Assembly (NCBI GenBank): GCA_902564265.1
Contig: CACFAI010000006.1
Coordinates: 1 to 52,352, forward strand
Origin: an uncultured Pelagibacteraceae bacterium
GTDB taxonomy: Bacteria; Pseudomonadota; Alphaproteobacteria; Pelagibacterales; Pelagibacteraceae
Length of the DNA stretch: 52,352 nucleotides
Direction of reading: 5' to 3'
Shown here one piece after another: positions 1-8,614 of the stretch (position 1 is the stretch's first letter; every line of letters starts with the position of its first letter). The notes beneath the pieces are model-generated. The model did not search any database. It saw only the letters and a program-made list of their open reading frames with translations, and was not told where the DNA came from. Both the position numbers and the translations under genes were made by a program.

Positions 1-1
1 A

Positions 2-727
2 AAAAGGGGGTTATTAGAGAGAGATTGTGACAAATTAATAAGAAATGACAGAGTTATATGGGGGGCTTGTATGGTTTCTTGTGGAGACGCAGATGCAATG
101 GTAACTGGAAATACCAGACGTTATTCCTCATCATTAGAGAAAATTACAAAAGTTGTAGATCCAAGGCCAGGCGAAATAATGTTTGGTCTAAACATGATAA
201 TTAACAGAGGTAAAACAATATTTGTCTGTGATACCTCCGTAATTGAGTATCCAGATGCAAATCAACTAGCAGAAATGGCAATTTCAACAGCTAGAGTAGT
301 GAGATTATTTGGTTTTGATCCAAAGGTCGCTTTTTTATCCCATTCAACTTTTGGACAGCCTGCAACAGATAGAACAAAACGAATAAGTGATGCAGTGCAA
401 ATTTTAAAAGAGAGAAAAGTCGACTTTAAATTTGATGGTGAAATGCAACCCGATGTCGCTTTAGAGGAAAGTTATAAAGAATTATATCCATTTTCAGAAA
501 TCGTGGGTAATGCAAATGTTTTGATAATGCCGAGCCAGCACAGTGCAGCGATATCATTTAAAACAATGAAATCAATGAGTAGAGCGAAAGTAATTGGTCC
601 ACTTCTTATAGGATTAGGACAAGCAATAGAGATAGCTCCTCTTAGAAGTTCAACATCAGAAATTTTAAATTTAGCATCTGTTGCGGCATACTCAGCCGGT
701 GTAATAAACTATAATAAAAAAAATTAA
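2..727 (+). CDS. maeB: NADP-malic enzyme, C-terminal phosphotransacetylase-like part (5' truncated by window)
   Basis: This is the last 241 residues of a MaeB-type malic enzyme, which decarboxylates malate to pyruvate in the cytosol. The frame is open back to base 2, and the residues before the first internal Met (RDCDKLIRND, then WGACMVSCGDADAMVTG) belong to the family's C-terminal phosphate-acetyl/butyryltransferase-like domain, so the gene begins outside the window. That domain is thought to be regulatory in these hybrid enzymes and not a working Pta. The motifs PDANQLAEMA and LIMPSQHSAAISFK also fit it. The stop overlaps the stop of the convergent BON gene by 4 bases. A stand-alone Pta is the alternative, but the start of the visible part fits MaeB better. 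Confidence 0.85.
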   Translation, partial: KRGLLERDCDKLIRNDRVIWGACMVSCGDADAMVTGNTRRYSSSLEKITKVVDPRPGEIMFGLNMIINRGKTIFVCDTSVIEYPDANQLAEMAISTARVVRLFGFDPKVAFLSHSTFGQPATDRTKRISDAVQILKERKVDFKFDGEMQPDVALEESYKELYPFSEIVGNANVLIMPSQHSAAISFKTMKSMSRAKVIGPLLIGLGQAIEIAPLRSSTSEILNLASVAAYSAGVINYNKKN

Positions 728-1311
728 TTTTTTTGAATTCTTAAATCTTTCAGCAAAAGAATACTTGCAACAACTTTTTCTACATCTAAAATCGATTTGG
801 CTTCCTCAATAACTAGTTTGAGCTCATCATTAGTTTCTGCGATACCATATATATATATGCGTTTCTTATACGTATCTATTTGATAATTTCTTGCTTTAAT
901 CTCTTTATTCAAAATTAAAGCTGTTCTCAATTGAGAGGTAATTAAAAGATCCTTGGCTGACTGTTTAAAATTAAACTGTTCTTTAATTTTAATATCGTTT
1001 CTTACAGACCTTACTCCTTCAGTTTCCCATGCTATTTTTGTGATTTTAAGTTTGTCTTCAGGATTATCAACTTTGCCAGTTATAAATATTCTACCATCTA
1101 ATACTTTAGATTTAACAGCTAAAAAATACCTTTTATCCTCTAAAGTGAGTCTGGTTGATAAATTTTTTTGCATTATGGTATCATCGATCTGAGTTCCAAT
1201 TGATCTTGGATCTACTGCAACTGATACACCAGTTCCAAACAGGCCTCTAGTACCTGTTCCAACGCAAGAGTTTAGAACTATAAGCAATATCAGCAAATAC
1301 CTAATTTTCAT
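724..1311 (-). CDS. dolP: BON-domain outer-membrane lipoprotein (DolP/YraP-like)
   Basis: The product has 195 residues. The start is taken as MKIRYLLILL because it gives a lipoprotein signal ending in the lipobox LNSC; the upstream Met (MREK) would spoil the signal. Two BON domains follow, at roughly residues 45-110 and 115-185, each with the typical hydrophobic-Gly pattern (VLDGRIFITGKV and KKRIYIYGIAE). BON lipoproteins bind phospholipid and support outer-membrane integrity. The start lies inside the end of rsmI on the same strand. In enterobacteria rsmI (yraL), lpoA (yraM) and dolP (yraP) are also neighbours, so the context supports an envelope role. The exact orthology to DolP is inferred. 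Confidence 0.75.
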   Translation of the reverse strand: MKIRYLLILLIVLNSCVGTGTRGLFGTGVSVAVDPRSIGTQIDDTIMQKNLSTRLTLEDKRYFLAVKSKVLDGRIFITGKVDNPEDKLKITKIAWETEGVRSVRNDIKIKEQFNFKQSAKDLLITSQLRTALILNKEIKARNYQIDTYKKRIYIYGIAETNDELKLVIEEAKSILDVEKVVASILLLKDLRIQKN

Positions 1312-2149
1312 TTTTTCTCTCAAGACAATAATTATAAATTATACGTTTTGAAATATTTCTATCTTTAAAATAATTTATAATATCTTTGATAGTTTTTTCT
1401 GTTAACATTTTATTAATCATTTTTTTATCAGATTCGCTAAGATTATTAAAATTATTAATTTGATATTTTTTTTCAGAGAAAATAGCTGTTAGTTCACCTT
1501 TTATATTTAGGTCAAGTTTTTTTAAATCACTAACTTTTAATCTTATAAACTCCTCATGTAATTTTGTTATTTCTCTACAAATCACTAGTTCTCTATCACT
1601 AAAAAATTCTTGAAATTTTTCTAAATTTTTAAGAAATTTTCTTGGAGAAGAAAACAAAATAATCGAACAATCAATTTTACTTAACATCTCAAGTTCTTTT
1701 TTTAATGATGATAATTTCTCAGACAAAAAACCAAAAAAAATAAATTTTTCAGAAAAACCACTTATTGAAGCTGTTGCAGTAACAGACGAAACACCTGGAA
1801 TAGGTATAATTGGTATACCTTTTGAGACAAATTCATTTATAAGTATTTTGCCTGGATCTGAAATTATTGGTGTACCTGCATCTGAAATAAGAGATACTAT
1901 ATTGTATTTTTGAATTTCAGAGACTATTTCTTCGGAAATTTTTCTTTCGTTAAATTTATGATAAGATATTAACTTAGACTTAATATTATAATGACTAAGT
2001 AGTTTTTTTGAATTTCTTGTATCTTCACACAAAATTACATCTGATTTTTTAAGTATATCTATTGCTCTTAAAGTAATATCTTTTAAGTTTCCTATAGGTG
2101 TAGAAACTATATAAAGTCCCTTTTTAATTTTTTGAGATTTAGACTTCAT
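1301..2149 (-). CDS. rsmI: 16S rRNA (cytidine-1402 2'-O)-methyltransferase
   Basis: The product has 282 residues, the usual RsmI size. The N-terminus reads LYIVSTPIGNLKDITLRA, followed by LCEDTRNSKKLL, YHKFNE, LISDAGTPIISDPG and PIPGVSS, which are the tetrapyrrole-methylase-fold motifs of the RsmI family. The enzyme uses SAM to methylate the ribose of C1402 in the ribosomal P site. It is transcribed with the downstream BON lipoprotein gene, overlapping it by 11 bases. It is divergent from the LpoA-like gene, whose promoter appears to lie across the first codons of rsmI. Confidence 0.93.
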   Translation of the reverse strand: MKSKSQKIKKGLYIVSTPIGNLKDITLRAIDILKKSDVILCEDTRNSKKLLSHYNIKSKLISYHKFNERKISEEIVSEIQKYNIVSLISDAGTPIISDPGKILINEFVSKGIPIIPIPGVSSVTATASISGFSEKFIFFGFLSEKLSSLKKELEMLSKIDCSIILFSSPRKFLKNLEKFQEFFSDRELVICREITKLHEEFIRLKVSDLKKLDLNIKGELTAIFSEKKYQINNFNNLSESDKKMINKMLTEKTIKDIINYFKDRNISKRIIYNYCLERKNEN

Positions 2150-2168
2150 TGTTTAAAAAGAATATAAT
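2140..2168 (+). promoter_or_regulatory. Sigma-70-type promoter for the LpoA-like gene
   Basis: TAGACT at 2140-2145 and a perfect TATAAT at 2163-2168 are separated by 17 bases. A start site near 2175 would leave a leader of only about 7 bases before the ATG at 2182. The -35 lies within the first codons of the divergent rsmI. This is a motif match only. Confidence 0.5.
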
Positions 2169-2181
2169 ATTTAATACTGAA

Positions 2182-3333
2182 ATGAAAAATAAAATTACTT
2201 TTTTAATATCTATTTTTTCTATTCTAATAGCAAGCTCTGTTCCTATTTCAGCTTCGGACAAAATAAAAATAGGATTATTATTACCTCTGAGTGGTGAAAA
2301 TAAGAATATTGGTACCTCTGTTTTAAGATCCGTAAGTATGGCTGTGAATAAAATTGACAGCTCTAGGATAGAAATTTTACCTAAAAATAATTTTGATGAT
2401 CCTGAACAAAACTTTAAAGCTGCTAAAGAACTCTACGACAATGGTGTAAGAATTTTTATTGGTCCAATTTTTGAAAAAAATATCAAAGATTTATCAAAAC
2501 TAAATGATGCAATTTTTTTGTCTTTTACAAATAAACTTGAAAAAAAAGGTGATAATATTATTTCTGTTGGAGTAAATGCACTATCACAACTCAAGGCAAT
2601 TGAAAAATTTCAAAAAATGGAAGGGCTTGAAAAAACAATTTGTTTAATTCCCAAAGAACTTTTTAGGGAAGAGGTCGAAATAGCTTTATCATCAACTAAT
2701 TTAAAACTAAAAAAAATATATTTTTACGAGTCTGATCCAACCTTGTTAACGAAAAGAATTGAAAAAATAACCAAATATGACAGAAGAAAACAAAACTTGG
2801 CAGACGAAATTAAAAGGGTAGAAGAGTCTGATGAATTTAATAAAGAAAAAATTATAGAAAACTTAGAAAAAAAAGACACCCTTGGAAAAGTAAATTTTGA
2901 TTCTGTAATTATTTCTGCCTTTGATGAAACACTCAAAAGTATAACAACCTCCTTAATATACACTGATGTGACACCGAAAAAAACTTATTTCATTACATTA
3001 AACCAATGGTTTGATGAATCTTTACTTAATGAAGATAGTTCTCAGAATCTTTATTTTCCATCAGTGAACAAAAAAAATTTTGATAAATTTAAAAAAGAAT
3101 ATTTTAAAGAATATTCATCTGAACCAAATCAAATCTCATTATTAGGTTTTGATTTGGTTGGATTAATTTTTCATCTTTATAGTGAAAATGACTATCAATT
3201 AAATAATAATTTATTTGATCAGAAAAATACCTTTAAGGGTAAAATTGGTATATTCGAAATAGAAGATAAACGTGTAAAACATATTTTAAATTTTTATAAA
3301 GTTGAAAATAACGAGTTTAAAAAAATTTTTTAA
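2182..3333 (+). CDS. Periplasmic binding-fold protein, penicillin-binding-protein activator (LpoA-like)
   Basis: The product has 383 residues. The ATG at 2182 is chosen because it gives a clean signal peptide (MKNKITFLISIFSILI...ISAS); a longer TTG-started reading adds a polar stretch. The mature part opens with KIGLLLPLSGENKNIGTS, the start of the type-1 periplasmic binding (leucine-binding-protein-like) fold shared by amino-acid ABC substrate-binding proteins and by LpoA. No ABC permease or ATPase gene is adjacent. The position beside rsmI and a BON lipoprotein matches the yraL-yraM-yraP arrangement, so a role in activating peptidoglycan synthases is inferred. There is no lipobox, unlike E. 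coli LpoA. The 3' end overlaps rdgB tail-to-tail by 17 bases. Confidence 0.7.
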   Translation: MKNKITFLISIFSILIASSVPISASDKIKIGLLLPLSGENKNIGTSVLRSVSMAVNKIDSSRIEILPKNNFDDPEQNFKAAKELYDNGVRIFIGPIFEKNIKDLSKLNDAIFLSFTNKLEKKGDNIISVGVNALSQLKAIEKFQKMEGLEKTICLIPKELFREEVEIALSSTNLKLKKIYFYESDPTLLTKRIEKITKYDRRKQNLADEIKRVEESDEFNKEKIIENLEKKDTLGKVNFDSVIISAFDETLKSITTSLIYTDVTPKKTYFITLNQWFDESLLNEDSSQNLYFPSVNKKNFDKFKKEYFKEYSSEPNQISLLGFDLVGLIFHLYSENDYQLNNNLFDQKNTFKGKIGIFEIEDKRVKHILNFYKVENNEFKKIF

Positions 3334-3919
3334 TCTTCTTAAAAGCTCTCGCTCTGTGATCGATCTTATATTTGTAATTTTTACTCATCTCAGCAAAAGT
3401 TTTTTTATGCCCATTAGGAATAAAGATAGGATCATATCCAAATCCATTTTTTCCTTTTTTAGTTTTAGATATTTTTCCACTTACTTTACCTAAAGAATAA
3501 ACTTTTTTTCTATTTGGCCAATAAATTACTAAGGCACAAATAAATCTTGCTGAAATTTTTTTTGTTTTCCATTCTTTATTCTTTTTATCTAATTCTTTGT
3601 AGACCCTTTTCATTGCTTTATTGAAGTCACTTTTTTTACCTCCCCATCGAGCTGAATAAATTCCTGGTTTTTTTTTGAGAACATCGATCTCTAAACCTGA
3701 ATCGTCTGATAAACATATAAGATTTGTTTTTTTTGAAAAATATTTTGCTTTAATTAGCGCGTTAGATTTAAAGGTTTTGCCAGTTTCATTTGGGCTTTTG
3801 AGATTAAAATCTTTATTTGAGAAAACTTTTACCTTTTTAGGTAATAAATTAGCAATTTCTCTCAGTTTTCCTCGATTATTAGTGCCTATTAATATTTTAG
3901 AAATTTTTTTATTTTTCAT
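3317..3919 (-). CDS. rdgB: XTP/dITP diphosphatase (non-canonical purine NTP pyrophosphatase)
   Basis: The product has 200 residues. Family motifs are GTNNRGKLREIANLL at the N-terminus, SDDSGLEIDVL with PGIYSARWGG, GFGYDPIFIPNGHKKTFAEM, and a terminal Asp-His-Arg (KIDHRARAF). The enzyme hydrolyses XTP, ITP and dITP to the monophosphate and PPi, keeping deaminated purines out of nucleic acids. It is divergent from grpE with a 36-base gap. Other alphaproteobacteria often carry hrcA and rph in this neighbourhood, but neither is present here. Confidence 0.95.
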   Translation of the reverse strand: MKNKKISKILIGTNNRGKLREIANLLPKKVKVFSNKDFNLKSPNETGKTFKSNALIKAKYFSKKTNLICLSDDSGLEIDVLKKKPGIYSARWGGKKSDFNKAMKRVYKELDKKNKEWKTKKISARFICALVIYWPNRKKVYSLGKVSGKISKTKKGKNGFGYDPIFIPNGHKKTFAEMSKNYKYKIDHRARAFKKIKKFF

Positions 3920-3955
3920 CTAGTAAATACCAAATTTCTTACCATATAACCTCTA

Positions 3956-4534
3956 ATGCCTGAAGAAAAAAACACTATTGAGGAAAACAAACAGGATTTA
4001 AATAAAGATAAGTCTGAAGATAATAAGGCTAAAGAAGAAAAAAAAATAAGCCCTGAAGAAAAAATAGTTGAATTAGAAGATAAGCTAACAAGATCATTTG
4101 CTGAATTAGAAAATCAACGTAGAAGATTTGAAAAAGAAAAAGATGAAGCATTTGATTATGGTGGCATGGTATTTGCGAGAGATGCGTTAAACCTTTTAGA
4201 CAATCTTGAAAGGTCAAAACAATCAATAAATAATGATCAAAACTTAGATGAAAATTCAAAGAAGAAAATAATGGACCACATAGAAATTATTTTAAATGAT
4301 ACACTAACAATTTTTAAGAAGAATAATATTGTGCCCGTAGTTTCTATAAATGAGAAGCTTGACCCAAATAAACATCAAGCAATGATGGAGATTGAAGACG
4401 ACAGTAAAGAACATGGAACAATTGTGCAGGAAATACAAAAAGGATTTATGTTAAAAGATAGACTTTTAAGACCATCATTAGTTGGGGTATCGAAAAAACC
4501 ACAGAAAACGGGGGAAAAAGAGCCAAAAAAATAA
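3956..4534 (+). CDS. grpE: GrpE nucleotide exchange factor
   Basis: The product has 192 residues. A highly charged Lys/Glu-rich leader of about 35 residues is followed by a coiled-coil segment (ELEDKLTRSFAELENQRRR) and the C-terminal beta domain with HQAMMEIEDD and VQEIQKGFMLKDRLLRPSLVGV. GrpE releases ADP from DnaK in the folding cycle. It sits just upstream of dnaK and dnaJ, completing the DnaK chaperone set. No HrcA/CIRCE element is visible in the 36-base gap before it. Confidence 0.95.
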   Translation: MPEEKNTIEENKQDLNKDKSEDNKAKEEKKISPEEKIVELEDKLTRSFAELENQRRRFEKEKDEAFDYGGMVFARDALNLLDNLERSKQSINNDQNLDENSKKKIMDHIEIILNDTLTIFKKNNIVPVVSINEKLDPNKHQAMMEIEDDSKEHGTIVQEIQKGFMLKDRLLRPSLVGVSKKPQKTGEKEPKK

Positions 4535-4544
4535 GATATAGGAA

Positions 4545-4575
4545 CTTGTAGATTAAGAAAAAGCACATATATGAG
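4545..4575 (+). promoter_or_regulatory. Candidate RpoH (heat-shock sigma) promoter of dnaK
   Basis: CTTG at 4545-4548 and CATATATGAG at 4566-4575 are separated by 17 bases. The pattern described for alphaproteobacterial RpoH promoters is CTTG-N17/18-CYTATNTNNG; the only mismatch here is the pyrimidine at the second position. The ATG of dnaK is 19 bases past the -10. This is a motif match without expression data. Confidence 0.5.
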
Positions 4576-4593
4576 TTTCGAACATAATAAATT

Positions 4594-6516
4594 ATGAGCA
4601 AAGTAATAGGAATAGATTTAGGTACTACAAATTCATGTGTCTCCATAATGGAAGGTACACAGGCTAAGGTTTTAGAAAACGCAGAAGGAGCAAGAACTAC
4701 TCCTTCGGTAGTAGCTTTTACTGAAAATGATGAGAAGCTTATTGGTCAACCAGCAAAAAGACAAGCTGTTACAAACCCTGAAAACACAATTTTTGCTGTT
4801 AAAAGATTAATTGGAAGAAACTTTTCTGACCCATCAGTTAAAAAAGATATTGAAACATCTCCTTTTAAGATAATTAATTCAGAAAAAGGTGACGCTTGGA
4901 TAGAAGCAAAAGGAAAAAAATATTCACCATCTCAAATATCAGCATTCGTTTTACAAAAAATGAAAGAAACTGCTGAAAAATATTTAGGTCAAGAGGTTAC
5001 TAAAGCAGTAATTACTGTGCCAGCGTATTTTAATGATGCTCAAAGACAAGCTACTAAAGATGCTGGAAAGATTGCAGGTTTAGAGGTTTTAAGAATTATT
5101 AATGAACCAACTGCTGCATCGTTAGCATATGGTCTAGACAAAAAAGCAAACAAAAAGATTGCTGTTTACGACCTTGGTGGCGGAACATTTGATGTTTCGA
5201 TTTTAGAATTAGGTGATGGAGTATTTGAAGTTAAATCAACAAATGGTGATACGTTTTTAGGTGGAGAGGATTTCGATAACACTATTGTAGAATACTTGCT
5301 TTCTGAATTTAAAAAAGATAATGGAATTGATTTAAAATCTGACAAACTTGCATTACAAAGATTAAAAGAGGCAGCAGAAAAAGCCAAAATAGAATTGTCT
5401 TCTGCGGCACAAACTGAAATAAATCTTCCTTTTATTACAGCTGATAAAACTGGTCCAAAACACATAAACTTAAAAATGACAAGAGCTAAGCTTGAAGCTT
5501 TAGTTGAAGATTTAATTAAGAGAACAATGCCACCATGCCAAACTGCTCTTAAAGATGCTGGTCTATCAGCAAATGAAATCGACGAGATAGTTCTTGTTGG
5601 AGGTATGACAAGAATGCCAAAAATAATTGAAGAAGTTAAGAACTTTTTTGGCAAAGAACCGAATAAATCTGTTAACCCTGATGAAGTAGTTGCTATGGGT
5701 GCTGCAATTCAAGCAGGTGTACTTCAAGGTGATGTAAAAGACGTATTATTATTAGATGTAACACCTCTTTCTTTAGGTATCGAAACTTTAGGTGGTGTAT
5801 CAACAAAACTGATTGATAAAAACACAACTATTCCTACAAAGAAAAGCCAAGTATTTTCTACAGCTGAAGATAATCAACCAGCTGTATCAATAAGAGTTCT
5901 CCAAGGTGAAAGAGAGATGGCTTCTGATAATAAAATTTTAGGAAACTTTGAGTTGGTTGGAATTGCTCCAGCACCAAGAGGAGTTCCTCAAATTGAAGTA
6001 ACTTTTGATATAGACGCTAACGGTATAGTAAACGTCTCAGCAAAAGATAAAGGAACTGGTAAAGAACAAAAAATTCAAATTCAAGCTTCTGGAGGCTTAA
6101 GCGATGAGGAGATTAGCAAAATGGTTAAAGATGCTGAAGCAAATAAAGAAGAAGATAAGAAAAAAAGAGAGGCTGTTGATGCAAGAAATCAAGCGGATAC
6201 TCTTGTACACTCAACTGAGAAAAATTTAAAGGAACATGGTTCTAAAGTTTCTGAAGCTGATAAAAAAGCTATCGAAACTGCAGCTGCAGATTTAAGAAAT
6301 GCTTTAAAAGGAACTGATGTTGAAACAATTAAAAAGAAAACTCAGGATTTAGTACAAGCTTCTATGAAGCTAGGTGAAGCTATTTACAAATCTCAACAAA
6401 GTGCAAAACCATCTGAAAATGCTAAAGACCAAAAACAAGAAGGAAAAAAAGACGACAACGTTGTTGATGCAGACTTTGAAGAAGTAAAAGACGAGAATAA
6501 AGAGAAAAGCGCCTAA
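4594..6516 (+). CDS. dnaK: Hsp70 chaperone DnaK
   Basis: The product has 640 residues, full length for DnaK. The ATPase domain opens with [16 protein letters not shown] and contains [33 protein letters not shown] and [12 protein letters not shown]. The substrate-binding domain includes [14 protein letters not shown]. The C-terminus ends [18 protein letters not shown], the acidic VDADFEEV tail typical of DnaK. It folds and refolds proteins with DnaJ and GrpE, which flank it. Confidence 0.99.
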   Translation: MSKVIGIDLGTTNSCVSIMEGTQAKVLENAEGARTTPSVVAFTENDEKLIGQPAKRQAVTNPENTIFAVKRLIGRNFSDPSVKKDIETSPFKIINSEKGDAWIEAKGKKYSPSQISAFVLQKMKETAEKYLGQEVTKAVITVPAYFNDAQRQATKDAGKIAGLEVLRIINEPTAASLAYGLDKKANKKIAVYDLGGGTFDVSILELGDGVFEVKSTNGDTFLGGEDFDNTIVEYLLSEFKKDNGIDLKSDKLALQRLKEAAEKAKIELSSAAQTEINLPFITADKTGPKHINLKMTRAKLEALVEDLIKRTMPPCQTALKDAGLSANEIDEIVLVGGMTRMPKIIEEVKNFFGKEPNKSVNPDEVVAMGAAIQAGVLQGDVKDVLLLDVTPLSLGIETLGGVSTKLIDKNTTIPTKKSQVFSTAEDNQPAVSIRVLQGEREMASDNKILGNFELVGIAPAPRGVPQIEVTFDIDANGIVNVSAKDKGTGKEQKIQIQASGGLSDEEISKMVKDAEANKEEDKKKREAVDARNQADTLVHSTEKNLKEHGSKVSEADKKAIETAAADLRNALKGTDVETIKKKTQDLVQASMKLGEAIYKSQQSAKPSENAKDQKQEGKKDDNVVDADFEEVKDENKEKSA

Positions 6517-6542
6517 GATAGCAACTATTTGTCTAATTTATT

Positions 6543-7667
6543 ATGACAAAAAGAGATTATTACGACGTCTTGGGTATTAATAAATCAGCCTCACCTGAAC
6601 AAATCAAATCAGCTTACAGGAAACTTGCAGTAAAATATCATCCAGACAAGAACAAAGGCGATAAAGCTTCAGAGGAAAAATTTAAGGAAGCATCAGAGGC
6701 TTATCACGTATTATCTAATACTGAGAGAAAACAAAATTACGATAACTTTGGACATGCTGCTTTTGAAAATGGCGGAGGAGGCAGAGGAGGATTTAGCAAC
6801 TTCGATTTCTCTAGCCACTTTTCAGATATTTTTGAAGATTTCTTTGGAGAAGGTTTTGGTGGTGGAAGAAGAGCAAGAAAGTCAAACAATAGAGGCTCAG
6901 ATTTAAGATATGACTTATCTATCTCTTTAAATGAAGCGTATTCCGGTAAAAAACAAGATATTAAGTTTTCAACTTCTGAAAAATGTGAAGTCTGTAAAGG
7001 GACAGGTTCTAAACCAGGTCACAGACCAAGCACATGCTCGATGTGTGGTGGACATGGACAAGTAAGATCTAGTCAAGGATTTTTCACAGTACAACAAACT
7101 TGTCCTCAATGTGGAGGATCAGGGGAAATGATAACTCATCCGTGCACTAGTTGTGGTGGTCAAGGAAAGAAACAAGCATCAAAAAGATTGTCTGTCACAA
7201 TTCCAAAAGGAGTCGATGATGGCACAAGAATAAGACTGGCTGGAAAAGGGGAAGCTGGTACTAGAGGCGCAGGGAGCGGAGATCTTTACTTATTTATAAA
7301 TGTTTATTCTCACGATCTATTTAAAAGATCTGATGAAAACTTATATTTTGAATGCCCTATATCAATCGCAGATGCAGCTTTAGGCTCAACAATTGAAATA
7401 CCTACTATTGATGGTGGAAAAGCTAAAATTAAGATACCAGCGGGTACACAAAGTGGAAAACAACTAAGACTTAAAGGTAAAGGAATGCCATATATAAGAG
7501 GTAGTGGATATGGTGACCTTTATGTTCAGCTAAATACTGAGGTACCAATCTCTCTTAATAAAGAACAAAAAGAGTTGCTAGAAAAATTCAGACAAATTGA
7601 GAATGAAAAGTCAAACCCTAGTATAAAAAAATTCTTTGAAAAAGCTAAAAATTTTTGGAAAAATTAA
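6543..7667 (+). CDS. dnaJ: Co-chaperone DnaJ (Hsp40)
   Basis: The product has 374 residues. The J-domain has the HPD motif (KYHPDKNKG), then comes a Gly/Phe-rich linker (GGGGRGGFSNFDF) and four CxxCxGxG zinc-binding repeats (CEVCKGTG, CSMCGGHG, CPQCGGSG, CTSCGGQG), followed by the C-terminal substrate-binding domains. It is a complete type-I DnaJ that stimulates DnaK ATP hydrolysis. It lies 26 bases after dnaK, so the two are probably co-transcribed. Confidence 0.98.
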   Translation: MTKRDYYDVLGINKSASPEQIKSAYRKLAVKYHPDKNKGDKASEEKFKEASEAYHVLSNTERKQNYDNFGHAAFENGGGGRGGFSNFDFSSHFSDIFEDFFGEGFGGGRRARKSNNRGSDLRYDLSISLNEAYSGKKQDIKFSTSEKCEVCKGTGSKPGHRPSTCSMCGGHGQVRSSQGFFTVQQTCPQCGGSGEMITHPCTSCGGQGKKQASKRLSVTIPKGVDDGTRIRLAGKGEAGTRGAGSGDLYLFINVYSHDLFKRSDENLYFECPISIADAALGSTIEIPTIDGGKAKIKIPAGTQSGKQLRLKGKGMPYIRGSGYGDLYVQLNTEVPISLNKEQKELLEKFRQIENEKSNPSIKKFFEKAKNFWKN

Positions 7668-7670
7668 ATA

Positions 7671-7841
7671 ATGGGTCTTGAACAAATAGTACCAGCTATA
7701 GCATTAATTGCGGTTTTAATTTTGGTATTACCAAATTTTTTAAGAAGTAATTCTGAAAAAAAACAACTTTTTAAAAACCTGTCTATTTGGGGTATTATTG
7801 TTTTAGTTGTTGTGATACTTTCATATTTAATTTTTGCATGA
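7671..7841 (+). CDS. Small two-helix membrane protein of unknown function
   Basis: This 56-residue reading frame starts 3 bases after the dnaJ stop, and its TGA overlaps the dapB ATG (ATGA). Two hydrophobic segments are visible, at about residues 6-22 (VPAIALIAVLILVL) and 39-55 (IWGIIVLVVVILSYLIF), joined by a basic hydrophilic loop (RSNSEKKQLFKN). Stop-to-start coupling on both sides argues that it is translated. I do not recognise the family. It could be a small membrane-assembly or stress protein, but nothing in the sequence fixes a function. Confidence 0.65.
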   Translation: MGLEQIVPAIALIAVLILVLPNFLRSNSEKKQLFKNLSIWGIIVLVVVILSYLIFA

Positions 7842-8614
7842 ATAAAATTAAATTAGCTGTAACTGGTTGCCTCGGCCGAATGGGTCAACAAATCATCAAA
7901 TCTTCAAAATTAGACAAAAAATTTAAACTTGTAACTCTTACTGAAAATAGAAAAATTAATAGAAAGATATCTGGAATCAAACCAGAATTAAATGATGAAA
8001 ATGCTTTTAAAAAAGCAAATGTTATTATCGATTTTACAGTACCAAATTGTACTTTCCAAGTTTTGAAAATAGCATCAAAACTAAAAAAAAAAGTAGTAAT
8101 AGGTACTACCGGATTTACAAAAAAAGAAGAGGAGTTAATAAAAAAATACTCAAGAAAAATCCCAATTTTAAAGGCAGGAAATATGAGCTTAGGAATTAAT
8201 CTTTTAATGTATCTTACTGAAATCGCCTCAAGTTCGTTGGGAAATAATTTCTTAAGTAAAGTTTATGAAGTACACCATAAACACAAAAAAGATCATCCAT
8301 CAGGTACTGCTTTAATGCTCGGTAAAGGTATAGCAGTTGGCAAAAAGAAAGATTTTTATAAAATGATTGGTAATAAATACTTTAATAAAAAAACGTTCCC
8401 ATACGGAAAAAAAATTAATTTTAATTCAATAAGAAGAGGTGAGACTGTTGGGGAACACGAGGTGAAGTTCTCAAGTGGTAAAGAGATTATAACCCTTAAT
8501 CATGAAGCATTTGATAGGGCTTTATATTCTGAAGGAGCTCTTACAGCTGCTAAATGGCTTATGTCTAAAAAGCCGGGACTTTACTCGATGAGAAATGTTT
8601 TAAATTTTAAATGA
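7838..8614 (+). CDS. dapB: 4-hydroxy-tetrahydrodipicolinate reductase
   Basis: The product has 258 residues. The start is set at the ATG at 7838, where MNKIKLAVTGCLGRMGQQI gives the Rossmann nucleotide-binding motif; a longer frame to 7787 only overlaps the preceding small gene. Family motifs include VVIGTTGFT, KAGNMSLGINLL, the catalytic EVHHKHKKDHPSGTA and RRGETVGEHEV. DapB reduces the product of DapA with NAD(P)H in the lysine/diaminopimelate pathway. It is coupled to the small gene upstream by ATGA and to nth downstream by a 4-base overlap. Confidence 0.96.
   Translation: MNKIKLAVTGCLGRMGQQIIKSSKLDKKFKLVTLTENRKINRKISGIKPELNDENAFKKANVIIDFTVPNCTFQVLKIASKLKKKVVIGTTGFTKKEEELIKKYSRKIPILKAGNMSLGINLLMYLTEIASSSLGNNFLSKVYEVHHKHKKDHPSGTALMLGKGIAVGKKKDFYKMIGNKYFNKKTFPYGKKINFNSIRRGETVGEHEVKFSSGKEIITLNHEAFDRALYSEGALTAAKWLMSKKPGLYSMRNVLNFK

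Noticed and set aside
5166-5654. 162-codon open frame antisense to dnaK
   Set aside because: It is a shadow of the strongly conserved dnaK frame, with Ser/Ile-rich low-complexity translation and no start signal.
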